Assembly: GCA_012931725.1 (NCBI GenBank)
Contig: CM022951.1
Coordinates: 3,455,849 to 3,519,848 of the forward strand
Reading direction: 5' to 3'
Source of the DNA: Litsea cubeba
Lineage: Eukaryota > Streptophyta > Magnoliopsida > Laurales > Lauraceae
Length of the DNA: 64,000 nucleotides
The notes beneath the pieces are model-generated. The model worked only from the letters and a program-made list of their open reading frames with translations, had not been told where the DNA came from and did no database searches. The position numbers and the translations under genes were made by a program. Below, piece after piece: positions 34,980 through 46,070 of this stretch (positions are counted from its first letter, which is position 1; each line of letters opens with the position of its first letter).

Positions 34980-35717
34980 AATAGGATCACTTGCTTTCAT
35001 TATAAACAACAGGGGCACCGCGCGATGGAATGTCCCAAACGCATAAACCTCATTGAGAATGAAAGCGATGTGAAGGATACAACAAATGATCCTAAAGGGA
35101 AAGAGACTGAGGCCGAGATCGAGCAATTATAGAACGTTGGTCCCTATGATGGTGAAACTTTCATGGTCCTTAAAGAGACTACATCACGTACTGGGAAGAA
35201 ATGGTTGCGAAATAATATTTTTCATTCAAAAGGCACTATTAATGAGCAAGCATGCACACTAATGATTGATGGAGGCAGTTGTGAAAAATCATCTCTCATC
35301 AAGCTCTTGTGGATAGTTTGAAGTTAAAGGTTCAAAATCATTATCGTTCCTATTTTGCTAGATGGCTAATGATAGTTGATGAAGTGCAAGTGCGACATGC
35401 ATGTCGAGTTACATTTATCATGGGTGAGGACTACAAAGATATAGTTTGGTGCAATGTGCTACCAATGGATATGGTGATATCTTGTAGGGTCCCCCATGGA
35501 TGTATGACAAAAATAGCACTCATGGTATGCGCAACAACACGTACACATTCATACATAGTGGAAAGCAAGTCACACTCCATCCAATGAAACCAGAACCCCT
35601 GAAGATAGGATCAAGAGCCCGTCTCACCAAGGAAGCACTTCAAGTACACAATGTCTACAGAAGAAATGTCAAGAAATACCGAGTTCGAGGTCGAACTCAT
35701 ATCCAACCTGGTGGGAA
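34980..35717 (+). pseudogene. Zinc knuckle, protease and polyprotein tail of the Gypsy derivative
   Basis: A CCHC-like motif reads CFHYKQQGHRAMEC (second Cys replaced by Tyr). It is followed by a degraded retropepsin with MIDGGSC at the active-site position, then FIMGEDYKDIVWCNVLPMD and YDKNSTHGMRNNTYTF as in Gypsy proteases. The C-terminal words RARLTKEALQ and QPGGNDA belong to the far end of the polyprotein, so a deletion fused protease to tail. Confidence 0.75.
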
Positions 35718-36075
35718 TGATGCAGCAATACTATCATGTCATTAGAACAAGGCTCGTGGTCCACATGTGGGACCCAAGGAAGTTTAGGGATTTCTTTATT
35801 AATTTGTGTTAGTTTCTAGTTTTATTTAATGAGTTGTATTAGAGTAGTTTCCAATCATATTAGTTTCCTAGTCTGTTTAGGATTCTTATCCCTAAGATTT
35901 ATTTTTCCTATTTATATGAGCATTGTATTAGAAGACAAACAGATTGGAATTAATAGAATTTTCCCTCGTGGGTATATCGTTGGAGAGTGTTCTTCATCGT
36001 GAGATTGTTTATGCAGAAACCATCATTGTGTTGCGGCACCTAACGATCCAAATCCTAACCCTAGGATCTGCATCA
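35718..36075 (+). repeat. 3' LTR of the Gypsy derivative
   Basis: 358 bp partner of the LTR at 32626. Preceded by CTGGTGGGAA, a weak polypurine tract. Confidence 0.92.
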
Positions 36076-36278
36076 CATTGTAACCATCAAAGATCACATG
36101 GTGAAGATGGTAATTTCAATGTTGCTGTTTACACTCTCTTGCATTGTTGAACACACTAAGTTGACCCTAGATCAATAGGATGAAGCTTGGATTATGTTGA
36201 TGACAATGGCGATAATAATGAGTTTGTAACACATTGAAAACGTGTTGATTGTTGCTACCGTGAGCTTGCGTGTTTGAG

Positions 36279-36492
36279 TCATGTTACCTATAAAAAAGGG
36301 CTCACCCGGTGCACAAAGTGCTCCCCGGCTAAGCGGGGGTAGGGGGAGGGTGGGCGCATGTGTACGCAGCCTTACCCTTGCATTTTTGCAAAGAGGCTGT
36401 TTCCACGCCTCGAACCCGTGACCTCGAGGTCACCAAAGGAGCAACTCTACCGTTGCGCCAAGGCTCGCCCTCTACTCATGTTACCTATAAAA
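36279..36492 (-). mobile_element. tRNA-derived SINE (Au-like) with 17 bp TSD
   Basis: On the minus strand the element begins GGGCGAGCCTTGGCGCAA and has an A-box (TTGGCGCAACGGT), a B-box (GGGTTCGAGGC, plus-strand 36404-36418), and the downstream body words TGGAAACAGCCTCTTT, AAGGCTGCGTAC and GTGCACCGGG characteristic of Au-type plant SINEs. It ends in a short T-run. TCATGTTACCTATAAAA flanks it at 36279-36295 and 36476-36492. It is full length and looks recent. Confidence 0.93.
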
Positions 36493-36616
36493 GAATAAAT
36501 TTTAATTATCTATAGCAGCTTGGGAACAACAACATCTTGTTCTTCTCTGAAGAGCTCTTGAAGACATATAGTGAGTTTGTGAAAAGAGACCCAATCAATC
36601 TGTCTTGGTCTAATTG

Positions 36617-36885
36617 GTTATATAGTTGGTGTAATTTCATTAGAAATTGATGTCATATCATCATTTCATGGATGTTCTGAATAACCAACAGTAAAGCCTT
36701 TGAGACTAACACACAATCGAGTGATACATATTCCAAGGGCCATAACCTTCGCATGGCAATACTGTCCCAATGGTTTTTATTGTTGGCATAGTGTCATTTG
36801 AAATTGATGCCATTGCAACATTTCATAGATGTTCTGGATGACCAACAGTAGAGCCTTTGAGACTAACATACAAACAAGATTACTT
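36617..36885. repeat. Direct duplication of ~100 bp at 157 bp spacing
   Basis: Two copies share GATGTTCTG, AACCAACAGTA and GCCTTTGAGACTAACA, starting at 36671 and 36828 for the first word. GACCCTAGATC also recurs at about 36162 and 36920. Non-coding. Confidence 0.7.
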
Positions 36886-37334
36886 TCTTGCACCATCGAG
36901 CAAAATACTCCAAGGTGTGACCCTAGATCGATGGGATACAGCTAAGTGTCTTAATGTAGCCCCATTTGAGTTCGCTTTCCTTGCTTAGTTTGTCCTCTTT
37001 ACAGCCAATGTGGTTGTAGTACACTCAATAATAATCCCTAGAGGTTGATTTTCGGGTTTCTTTCAATATTTTATTGATGTCCACAGTTTCACCTCTATTC
37101 ACACCTCTTTAGTCACCTTTTGAGAATCACCAAATTACACTAGAAAGATGGCCTTGACATCTTGGATTGGATCAATGTAGTTGAAGACTACTTTGTGTGG
37201 AATGACCTGCAGTTCGTGATCAAGTACACTACGTACGGGCATGTTTGTTTGCATGAGGGGAGGAATATAGTAACATTAAGGGTCAAATCAAGAGAAGAAA
37301 AGAGGGGATTGAGAGTAAAAGGTACTCACCATCA

Positions 37335-37400
37335 TCAACAACATTATCAAAGCCTTGTCACAACTATGTTGAGGTTGACTACATGAATTTTGTTTATCCA
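37335..37400 (-). mobile_element. RTE-type LINE/SINE 3' tail
   Basis: CATCATCAACAAC then AAAGCCTTGTC...GTTGACTACATGAATT, the reverse complement of the plant tail also seen at 25241 and, in plus orientation, at 39470. Only the tail is recognisable. Confidence 0.5.
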
Positions 37401-37483
37401 TTCTGATATATCCTGAGCCAAATCCTCATATAAATTGTATTGAAGTTATTGTTGACTCAGCATATGCGCGGGGCGGGCGGCGT

Positions 37484-37501
37484 GGGGGGGGGGGGGGGGG
37501 G
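37484..37501 (+). repeat. 18 bp homopolymer G tract in a G-rich region
   Basis: GGGGCGGGCGGCGTG precedes the run. The tract could form a G-quadruplex or be an assembly or sequencing error zone. Confidence 0.9.
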
Positions 37502-39469
37502 TTTCATCTTGTGTCAGAGGGAGAGAAGAAGGATCCAGATTCACCTTTGGTTTGGTTGTGTAGAGGCTTCGGTCTTTGTGTGGGTGCTATCTGATTTGGT
37601 CCACTGTAACCGGAGTTGCAGAGGAAGAAGGGCTGGGTGTCTGGGTCTTGTTTGCTGCAGAAGAAATAGGGGAGAAGAATCGATCTTTCTGAAATGGAAA
37701 GGAGGATTCGGACAAGGATTCAGAATCGTGGTCGGACGTGGTGGCGAGAGACAGATCCGGTGTCGGTCTCTGTTGGGTAGGATAGATCGGAGCAGAGAAT
37801 AGAAGTTGGGCACTGTTTTCCGGATGCTGCCGCTGATGGAGAAGAAGAAGAAGCATCCGTCAGCAGAGCACAGTCAAAGGGGGTTTGACCAAATCAAGGG
37901 CATAAACTTCTTTTCGCAATAACAATTTGAAGGGTGGGAAGGAAAGTGGTGTGTCCATATTATGTGGTGAGGATGATGCATCTGTGTTACTCTTATTGAA
38001 ATTAGGGTCCAGGCGTTAAGGAGGAGAAGAGGAAGAAGAAAATAGAAGGAAGAAATGAATAAGGAGATGGCCTGAAGAGGAGTTGCTCAAGATCACAATG
38101 TAGCTTCCTTTTTTTTTTTTGTGGATTCTTGTTTTTCTAAGAGCAAAGCTTCCTTCTTTTATTAATATGCATTTACATCTAGGTCCTTGCTGTTTCTGAT
38201 TAAAACATTATATAAATCACACAGAAAATGAAACAATATACCAATAAAAGCCCTTATCTCTCAACATTTATTGTCAAATTCCTGATTGGTGTTAAACACA
38301 ATCCCACTTATGATCTTATCACCCTAGTTATATCCCCTAATTACAGTTAATGATAATGTACAGGTAATACAATTTATTAGATTCCATATTCATGCATGCC
38401 TATTTTAATTTGATTGCCGCTCTGTTAGGGTCGACTGCAGGAATATCATTTCAGATTTATCATCTCCATTTTACCATGCCTTCTTTTTCTTTTTCAATAA
38501 ATTGTAGTTCCACGCTGTAAAAGGGTCTGCTCTATACAGTAATTAGAACCTAGAAGTTATCTGTGAAAATAGCCAGTTCTGTCATAGATCCCATTGTGAC
38601 CCTCATCGGTTCTCATATTTCTGCACACTATACTTGTGCCATGAATGCATGCTGATTAAAGAAGAGAACTGTAGGCAATATATTACTAGTAGCTGTATGG
38701 TAATAGAGTTAACATGTACATTTTGTATATCATTTTTCTTGGCCATTCCATCGTACTTTTGTTCTCTCATTTTCTTAGTATAAACGTGCGAGTATTGGAT
38801 AGCCGTAAATTTCGTTCGCATTATGTCTTCTACAGAACAATTGGTGTACTCATTCCTTTTTCTTTTGTTAACGGCTCACCTAGTTGTATCTCCATGTCAA
38901 CATCAGTCATATATGGAACTGGTGCTGCTGATATGCTTTGTGCGGTATGATGCCTTATAAGGCTCATGGCAAGCACATACTTTGGAAACAGATTTTACAC
39001 ATAGAAATCTAAGTGCAGGATACATTGATACAGACAACCTTCTCCATGTGGAAGTTTCCGGGTATCATAGTCTGCATTACAAAGTAGCGAATGGCTCAAA
39101 TCTTACATGAACCACTTCTGAAAACAAAAAGTTGGCTTTGAATTTAGACAACTAAATACCTCATTCCTCTCTATTTTTTTTTGTATGAAATAGTTCCTTC
39201 AAGTCTCCTGCTGCAGTTAATTTCATGTGACCAAATTGTCATTTTTGTAGATATGTGTCCTCTGATTTATTTTTTATTTTTTATTTTTTTTAACAGTGCA
39301 AAGACCAGCCTTACAGGGTCAAGGAGGAGGGCAGGTTACGCCTAGCTTTATGTTATCACCTAAAAAGGACCGCTTAGTTAAAGAGGCAAGTATCCATTAC
39401 CTGATTTCATGTGCTATTATAAGACTAAGATTTTTTCTGTGTATATTTCAACTTCTTGGATCTAACGGA

Positions 39470-39565
39470 GGACATGGCCCTAAACAGATTTGATTGGCGT
39501 CGTCAAATCCATATAGCCGACCCCACCTAGTGGGAAAAGGCTTGGTTTGGTTTGGTTATATTTCA
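39470..39565 (+). mobile_element. RTE-type LINE 3' end
   Basis: One frame reads EDMALNRFDWRRQIHIADPT then stop, the conserved C-terminus of plant RTE-type LINE polyproteins, followed by GTGGGAAAAGGCTTGG and a (TTTGG)-type tail. SINEs that borrow this tail are an alternative. Confidence 0.7.
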
Positions 39566-39719
39566 ACTTCTATTTTCTTTCAATTGCTTCAAAAAAAATT
39601 GATGTGCACAGCGAACTTTTGGATGGGCAGGACAAATCGTTTTTTGTTGTGTATCCAGCTGTTTTGGGGAGAATTGATTAGATCTCTTGTAAGAACCACA
39701 TTGTTTTGCAGACTGCAGA

Positions 39720-40300
39720 GGATGGTTTAAAATCATGGTATCGGTTGCGGTATCGGCCAACCCTAAAAACTGATACGATATCAGTATCGGTCGCGGTTCG
39801 TCACGGTCGTCGGGATGAATTTTTTTTTACCTCAAAAAAATTTGAAAAAATGTCAAAAAATTCCAGAATATTGCAACATGCTAAAAAATAATGTTCCTTT
39901 TCCATTAGTAACTACTATAAATCAAAATATCGGTCCCCTTAAGTTTTTTTTTTTTTTTTTTTTTTTTTTTTGAGAATGGTGACTTTTCATTGCTCAAAGA
40001 TTGTACAGTATAAGAGGGCTATACCGACCAAAAAAGCCCCTACAAAAACACAGGGAAGAGCTGGACTTAAAAGATTCGAGGCCCAAAAATGGGCAACAAC
40101 AAAAAACAAAAAGAAATTAAGTAGGTAGGGCTAGAAATGATCAAAGAAGGTTTAAGAACTCCCTATTTGGCGAGTATATCCGCCTTCGCATTTGATGATC
40201 TCATAATGTGATTGAACGAAATGTTCAAATCACCCTTAAGTTATAGCATCCTATATCGCAATTTTGTCTGGAACTGTCTAAAATAGATTCAAAATAAATT
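39720..40300. mobile_element. Second copy of the TATCGG-iterated element (left end), LINE-interrupted
   Basis: ATGGTTTAAAATCATGGTATCGGTTGCGG and what follows align with the left end at 1135-1370, including the CCATTAGTAAC and CTTAAGTTAT words. The copy is split at 39946-40232 by a LINE fragment. A possible right end is at 41222-41395. No TSD was found. Confidence 0.7.
39946..40232 (-). mobile_element. 5'-truncated L1-type LINE fragment with 10 bp TSD
   Basis: Plus strand starts with a long T run, i.e. a poly-A tail on the minus strand. Upstream minus-strand sequence resembles the short Leu-rich C-terminal tail of plant L1 ORF2. CCCTTAAGTT flanks it at 39936-39945 and 40233-40242. The uninterrupted sequence (CCTTAAGTTAT) is seen in the related copy at about 1358. 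Confidence 0.8.
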
Positions 40301-41221
40301 AGAGTTATATGTACATATTAAGAAGTAATATAAAAAATTGATACTTAATTTAATCTTTTAAATATTTTGTAAGTGTAGTGTGACAATGGGCCAACTCTCA
40401 TGGTAATAAACAATTATAAGGATACTCTAGGTTCTATAGAGGGAGACATTTTTTAGTGGTTTAGAGTTTTCTTAAATGGTAAACAGTATACTAAAAGGTC
40501 CCTTTAGCATCATCAGTAAGAATCACTTTAAAATCTGCCACTTTATCCCCTCTTATACATCTCTTAGTGCAAACTGTTGTTTTATCTAAGTACTTAAGAA
40601 ATTCATAGATGCCACAGTGAGGCTTACCAATTGACAATCTAAGCCATTAAAAAAAAAAATGCCCCACTTTTATAAGGGCTTGTTCTAATTTCACTTTAAT
40701 TGGGATGGACCCCTTGTCAGATTGATTAATAGCAATAAATTAATCAGAAATCCAATGAATCTGACAGTGGGCACATTTTCTATTAGTGTGAAATTTTACA
40801 AGGGCCCATATAATAATGGACCATTCGTTTAGAACAGCTTGGATTATTGACTTGTGGGCTCTCACCGTGGAGTCTTTCAATTTCTTAAAGTAAAGAAAAA
40901 AAAAAGAGTCTGGACTTGAAACATTCTTAAAAGGGGGAAAGGGCATTCGCCCCTTTCACCTGATGCCAAAAGAGAGAAAAATGCAGAGGAAGAGAAAACC
41001 GAGAGGGGGAGGAAGGAGAAGAAGAAGAAGATGATTCGGCAGCAAGCGTGTGAAGGAGGAACAATCTTCAAGTCCAGGTATGCTCCTCTAATCTCTATCT
41101 GTGATTCCATTTCTTCAATCCCGTTCTCTCTATTTGTTTATGTTTTTCCTTTTTCTCCTTTTTCTTTATCTCTTTCTGAAAGGACAGTGGTGTAATATAG
41201 GGTTTCGTTTTTTTTTTTTTT

Positions 41222-41395
41222 TGATGATTTCAAAATATCGGCCAATATATTGGTTGAGACCAATGTTTCAAGATATTGGCTGATATTAAGGGATTTTTTG
41301 GCGATATTCTTTTGATCAGAAACCGTGACCGATAAGCAACAAAAAATCGAATCGTCATGGCCGATACCGGTATGTATCGGCCATGGACTATTTAG
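41222..41395. repeat. TATCGGCC-iterated segment, possible right end of the element at 39720
   Basis: Repeats of ATATCGGCC, GATATTGGC and GATACCGGTATGTATCGGCC resemble the right subterminal region at 1960-2150. Whether it pairs with 39720 or is a separate relic is undecided. Confidence 0.45.
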
Positions 41396-41491
41396 ATGTT
41401 ATTGCTCAGTTTTCCATTATTTGCTGTTTGTTTCGTTACTTGTAACAGGTGATATATTTGGTCATAATTGCCTGATATTTTGATCTTGCAG

Positions 41492-42876
41492 TATTTCTAC
41501 CCAGACAACATGCCTTCAGCAGAGAAGCTAGAGCTAGAGCCTCAAGGGGTTGCAGTTGAGTTCAAAATGTCAGAATTAGATTGTGGATCTTCCCGTGTCC
41601 AGGGTAACGACCCTTTTCTCTCATTCGTGTCAATTTTTCTCATTCTCCCTGGCCGCTTGATTATATCTAGATTGATGGTATATAAGACTTTGATGTCTGT
41701 GTGTTAACACACAAGTGCATATGCAACCCTTGGCTTCTTGAATTTGTTGCAATCATTTTCCTTGATCCTTCATTTTCCATGGAATCCGCTTTCCATGTTT
41801 GTGGGAAATCTTCATTTTTTTTCTTTCTTTTTGTGTGTCAAATTTGTATGTCTACAATCACCACCAACTCTAACTTTAATTAGTCATTCTAACTGTAATT
41901 AGTCGTAGGCTGATATTTAAACATAAACCAGGGGTTGAAAACCCTTACATGAGCTAAACATTGTACCTTTTGTTTGTACAGTTGTAGACTTCAGCACTTT
42001 ATTGCTGATAGTAGCCCTAGGATTGATGAGAGGCACAAAACGGTCTTACATGATTTGTTAGTGATTGCTGATCCCTACTTTTTAGATCCAGGCTCTAGCA
42101 ATGCTAAAACTACTTCAGGAATCTTTTTTAAGCAAACTGAAGACAGTCGAACAGCAACATGAAGTTCGATTGGTCTAGAACTTCCAAAATTTTAATCAGA
42201 TCTCCAATCCATCCCTACCCTAGAAGTCGCTTTGCATATGAGTCTCCTTCCTTGATGCTCTGATACTAAGTTGAATGTAATCTACGGTTTTGTCGTCGGG
42301 GGCATGACAAAAACCCTAAATTGAGAGGCAAAAAAATGAAAAAAGAAGGAGTTGAGGGAAGAGAGGGATACAATTGTGTTGCTTAAGGCTGGGCAACCAC
42401 AACCTTATGTATACTTTATTATATTTTCATATTTACAAGAAAACCCTTTTCCCGGAATTACGGACTAGTCCTTGGAGTACCTTTATTTACAAATAAACCC
42501 ACTTCATAGCACATTTTTCCCTTTTTATTTTCTTGGATCAGGCTTTTTTTTTTTGTGTGTGTATGGGTGGGTGTTGGATTGAGATGATGTATTGTGATCA
42601 TGTACTTACTTTTTTTCTTGGTTTTGCAGTGGCACAATTAACAGCAAAAATCAAGCATCTGTCATCCGTTCTACATAAAAAGGTGCCTGTTACCTTCTTT
42701 TGATTTTCTCCATGCTCTCTTCTTATTGTAACTGAAAGGTTCTTTATATGATATTAGTTTTTCGATCTGTTAGTTTAACTCGATTTTTTTTTCTTTTCCA
42801 TATCTTTATCCCATCTGTGCAGTGCGTTTTGCAGTCTTGTCAGGATCAGTTGCGGAGTCAGAACATGCTATTGTAG
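41492..42876 (+). CDS. Unidentified multi-exon gene or decayed gene
   Basis: Blocks framed by splice signals: 41492-41603 (after CTTGCAG; YFYPDNMPSAEKLELEP), a block from 41982 (after TTGTACAG; RIDERHKTVLHDLLVIADP in one frame, MLKLLQESFLSKLKTVEQQ in another), 42630-42682 (after TTTTGCAG; AQLTAKIKHLSS) and 42823-42876 (after TGTGCAG; QSCQDQLRSQNM then TAG). The last two join in frame. An upstream non-coding exon may end at 41077 (CCAG/GTATGC). The middle block changes frame and some junctions do not fit, so either my boundaries are wrong or the gene is decayed. The amphipathic Leu/Lys-rich segments suggest coiled coil. Family not recognised. Confidence 0.4.
42255..42540 (-). repeat. Possible LTR relic inside an intron
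   Basis: The plus-strand string GCTCTGATACTAAG followed by TGAATGTAATC looks like a minus-strand LTR edge beside a mutated initiator-tRNA primer-binding site. No second LTR or clear outer end. Low confidence. Confidence 0.3.
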
Positions 42877-42879
42877 CAA

Positions 42880-44400
42880 TGTTAAATATGTTTGAATTGA
42901 GTAATAATAATAAAAAAAAAAAACTTTAACAACTGGTTTGCTGCAAATCATGTCAATTGTGTTTACATGTATGGATTTTGAGGGTAACCACATGATAGAG
43001 AACCTGGCGACACCCTAGTCATCAAATTCATCGATTTGAACTTGATTGTCACTTAAATCATCACATGCTAATGCATGATTGTTGTAAACTTTAAAGTCCT
43101 AGTCATCCTAGGACGACTGTACGTTGGTTAAGATAGAATTGAATCCGAGGATTCGTGTTTGTAGAAAATTATTGGAATTAGTAAGAGATTGTAAAGAATC
43201 CCATTGAAAAATGATAAAAGAGAAAAGGAGGAGACATTTTGTTATTTATAGATGCAGAGCCTTTCGCTTAAGAACAAACTAAGGAAATAATAAAAGGGAC
43301 ATCTACCCCAAAAAAAAAAAAAAGAATCCTCAATGAATTCTCAAAAGCCAATCGTAAATATCACTATTGCCTCACATGTAGTAGGTCCTTTTTTTGGTCT
43401 GAAATGCCCTTGACTTGCGCGCTTGCAGGTCATGTCGAGTTTCAACAAAGCTACCCATTTTATTTTCATGTATTATGTCTCTTTCTTCTAAGAGAGCTGT
43501 TGCAGCTGCAATGTTAAAGCCTCGGCCTCGGAGCGTGTTTGCCATCAGCTAAGAAATTATGAAACATGTTTGGACAGTTGTTTTACCAAAAAAATTCATA
43601 TTTCAAGGAAGAAAGCCCCACAAAAATCTGAAATGATCATAAGATTGTTTTTCTCGTTCCAGATCCACAACCCTCAACTTTGTCCCACTCCTCTCTCTCT
43701 ATCTCTTCCTCACTCCTCCCTCATTTCTTCTCTTGCACATCTCTCCTTTTCTTCTCCTCTCTCTCTATTTTCATCCATGGGTCTATCAAATTTGATGGCT
43801 ACAGTAGCCTCATTAAGGGCGAATCCGTCTAGTTCAAGATCAGCACAGAGACAACAGTGGACCAAGGCTGTCAACATGAGAGGCCGATGGTGGAGGATAT
43901 GGTGACGAACGGGTTAGAAATTGTTACAATTGGAGAGAGCAATGATGTCAGATGATTTATGTCTTTATGGTCCCCATCAGATGATTTGAACTGGGTTTTG
44001 CAAGAGTAACTTTGATGCCGGCAATGTGATAATTGGAGATGGGTTTTTCCTTTCTTCCCGTTTTTTCATTGTGGTTCTTGTTTTCTCAATTGAGTTGCAG
44101 TTGCAGCGGCTCTTGGAAGAGGAAAGAGACAAAATAGATGAAAACAAAATGAGTGTAGGGTTTTGTTTACATGGCTTGTGAGAGTGCGAGTTAGGACTCG
44201 TGCACATGCGAGTTGGACATATCTATTTGCGGACGAGTCAATGGCATTTCGGACCATAAAATGGGGCCTTGTACACGTGAGTCAATAGTGAGATATTTAA
44301 GGTCAACTTTCGAGGGTTCAAAGTATTTGAGGATATTTTTTTTTGGTAAATGTGCCATAATAAAATGTTTATGGCAAAAACTATTAGAATCAGATCAGAG
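42880..44400. other. Non-coding stretch
   Basis: AT-rich and CT-rich (43680-43770) sequence without a conserved frame. A frame starting ATGGGTCTATCAAATTTG near 43777 is short and unlike any family known to me. Confidence 0.35.
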
Positions 44401-44853
44401 ATGAAGAAGGAGAAGATTTTTGCAATAATTGTCTGTACCCTTGCCGTTGGGTTGAATGATCTATTTATAAAACATGAGAGTATCCAGTTGATGCTACAAT
44501 TAAGCCTAAATTGGGGCTAATCAGTAGATTTTAGATTACATTGAATAAGCAACTGCTGTCCATGGTAAAGCTACTATCCCTAACATTTTGCTAATTGGTA
44601 GTTTACAAAATCACTTCATATACACACATGGGATTCTGTTTTTGATTTCGTAGCATACATGTGGGGACCTTGTATCAGTGGATCCAATCTCTACATTCCC
44701 CCTCATTGATTTGAAGTTTGGCAAAAGCATCAATTTGGTGGTGAGAAAGTTGTGATGCCTTTTAGTCATAGCTTTTGTGAAGAGATCAGGAGCTAATGGT
44801 GAGAAGAAACACGTGGAAGATGGATGGCTTCAGATGTGCCATTATGACGAATA

Positions 44854-45159
44854 TGTAGAAGATAACTCATGAAATAAATAGGCCCATGTACACTAATCTT
44901 GGCCCATCTAGGCCCATGTAGAATATCCCACGTGTGGGACTGGGTTAAGCTTATACGGAGTGTCTTATGGATATTCTTCTATGTATAGAGATTAGGATTC
45001 TTTTATTCTTTAATTTCTGATTGTAATTAGATTGTAATTACTGCTGATTAATAGCATGTGATTAGGGTAAATTTGATTATAAAATGGTTAGTCGATCCTC
45101 TATTGAGGCATCCACTTTTCCTCCAAACTCATCTCTATCTGCTCTTTGATATTATAACA
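44854..45159 (+). repeat. 5' LTR of Copia-2
   Basis: 306 bp, TGTAGAAGATAACTC to TATTATAACA, containing CACGTG-like and TATGTATAGAG motifs. Matches 49233-49539. Confidence 0.95.
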
Positions 45160-45175
45160 TGGTATCAGAGCCAAG
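45160..45175 (+). promoter_or_regulatory. Primer-binding site of Copia-2
   Basis: TGGTATCAGAGCCAAGG begins at the first base after the LTR and matches the complement of the plant initiator tRNA-Met 3' end. Confidence 0.95.
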
Positions 45176-46070
45176 GTTATGAGAAGATTTCCTTCATTAG
45201 TATGAGCGATTCCCCAAAACATCATCGAGTGCTTATCCTTGGTGTATCTTCGTCTCTTCCTTCTCTCTGCTGACTCTGTCTGTTCTCTGATCAAGGTGGC
45301 CCACCTCTGATCAATCACTTGTCGCCAGCAACATACATGGTTATGATTGACTAGTCTTCAGAGGTTTTTTGAAGATTTTTTTTGGATTTTTTTCATCAGT
45401 TAAGGTATTGTTCAACCCCTTCTTCATCTGACGGTTTTGGGTTCTCTTTCTCAAAAAGATTTCATCACCACCGTCTAGATTTGTGAATCTTTATCCAAAT
45501 CTGATCAAACTTGGACTAGAGGACATACTTTTGATCCCTTCCAGGATTATATATATATGAAATTGGACAACATTGTGGGACCCACGCACCACTTTTGCCT
45601 TGAAGATCCAGTTCGTCTGGCTCTTTTGTTTGGTGTTTTCTGTGGTGTTTTCTGCTGAATTCATATATCAACAAATCTGATAGCATCTTTCATGCTTGAT
45701 GCATATCTCAGCCAATACAACTGCCTCCTTCATGCTGGGTTAGTAAAATCATCTTTTCTGCACTGTTACATGCTATCTGCTGTTGGATTCCTCATCAGAT
45801 AAATATATTGCCATGTCCCTGCTATATTCTGTGATTAGCCACCCTCAGGAGCCCACGAAACAATTGCACTGTTAGTGCTATTTTGATTTGTTGGCAGTGC
45901 TGTTGCTGCTGGCATTGTTAGTCCTCTTTGCTCCTATTGCATATTTGCTGTTGCTGTCTTTGTTGCTGTTACTGTTGCTGTCTTTGCTACTGTTGCATAT
46001 TTGCTGTTACTGTTTGCTGTCCTTGGTTGCTATTTCCTGCTGTTAGTATTGTTGCTGCCTCCTTTCTACT
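45176..46070 (+). other. Copia-2 leader with CTG-rich tract, gag not recognisable
   Basis: The place where gag should lie shows no UBN2 motifs. 45890-46060 is rich in TGTTGCTG/TTTGCTG words encoding only Leu/Cys runs. A similar CAG/AGTA-rich tract precedes gag in Copia-3 (61600-61810). Confidence 0.6.

Larger units (their letters stand above)
32626..36075 (+). mobile_element. Gypsy LTR retrotransposon, internal-deletion derivative
   Basis: Two 358 bp LTRs (32626-32983 and 35718-36075) with TGATGCA...TGCATCA ends enclose 2.7 kb. The interior carries a degenerate primer-binding site (ATTAGTATTGGAGTG at 32984), a long leader, gag (34129-34900), a zinc knuckle, protease, and then directly a tail (RTHIQPGGNDAA) like the end of Gypsy polyproteins. 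RT, RNase H and integrase are missing. LTRs differ at about 30 positions by eye, so it is older than Copia-2 and Copia-3. The 5 bp flanks (CTTCG and CATTG) do not match, so no TSD is seen. Confidence 0.9.
36886..39465. other. Long non-coding stretch with a poly-G tract and weak exon signals
   Basis: Contains an RTE-tail fragment (37335-37400), an 18 bp G run (37484-37501) and GA/purine-rich DNA to 38050. At 39296-39385 an exon-like block follows TTTTTAACAG (QRPALQGQGGGQ...KKDRLVKE) and ends GAG/GCAAGT, a possible GC donor. I could not link it to other exons or a family. Confidence 0.35.

Noticed and set aside
36404..36475. tRNA-like gene (A and B boxes)
   Set aside because: Part of a SINE with downstream body and TSD; no acceptor-stem pairing expected for a functional tRNA.
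37440..37860. Frames of 90-120 codons around the G run
   Set aside because: Driven by GA/GGA-rich composition; both strands are open and neither has conserved motifs.
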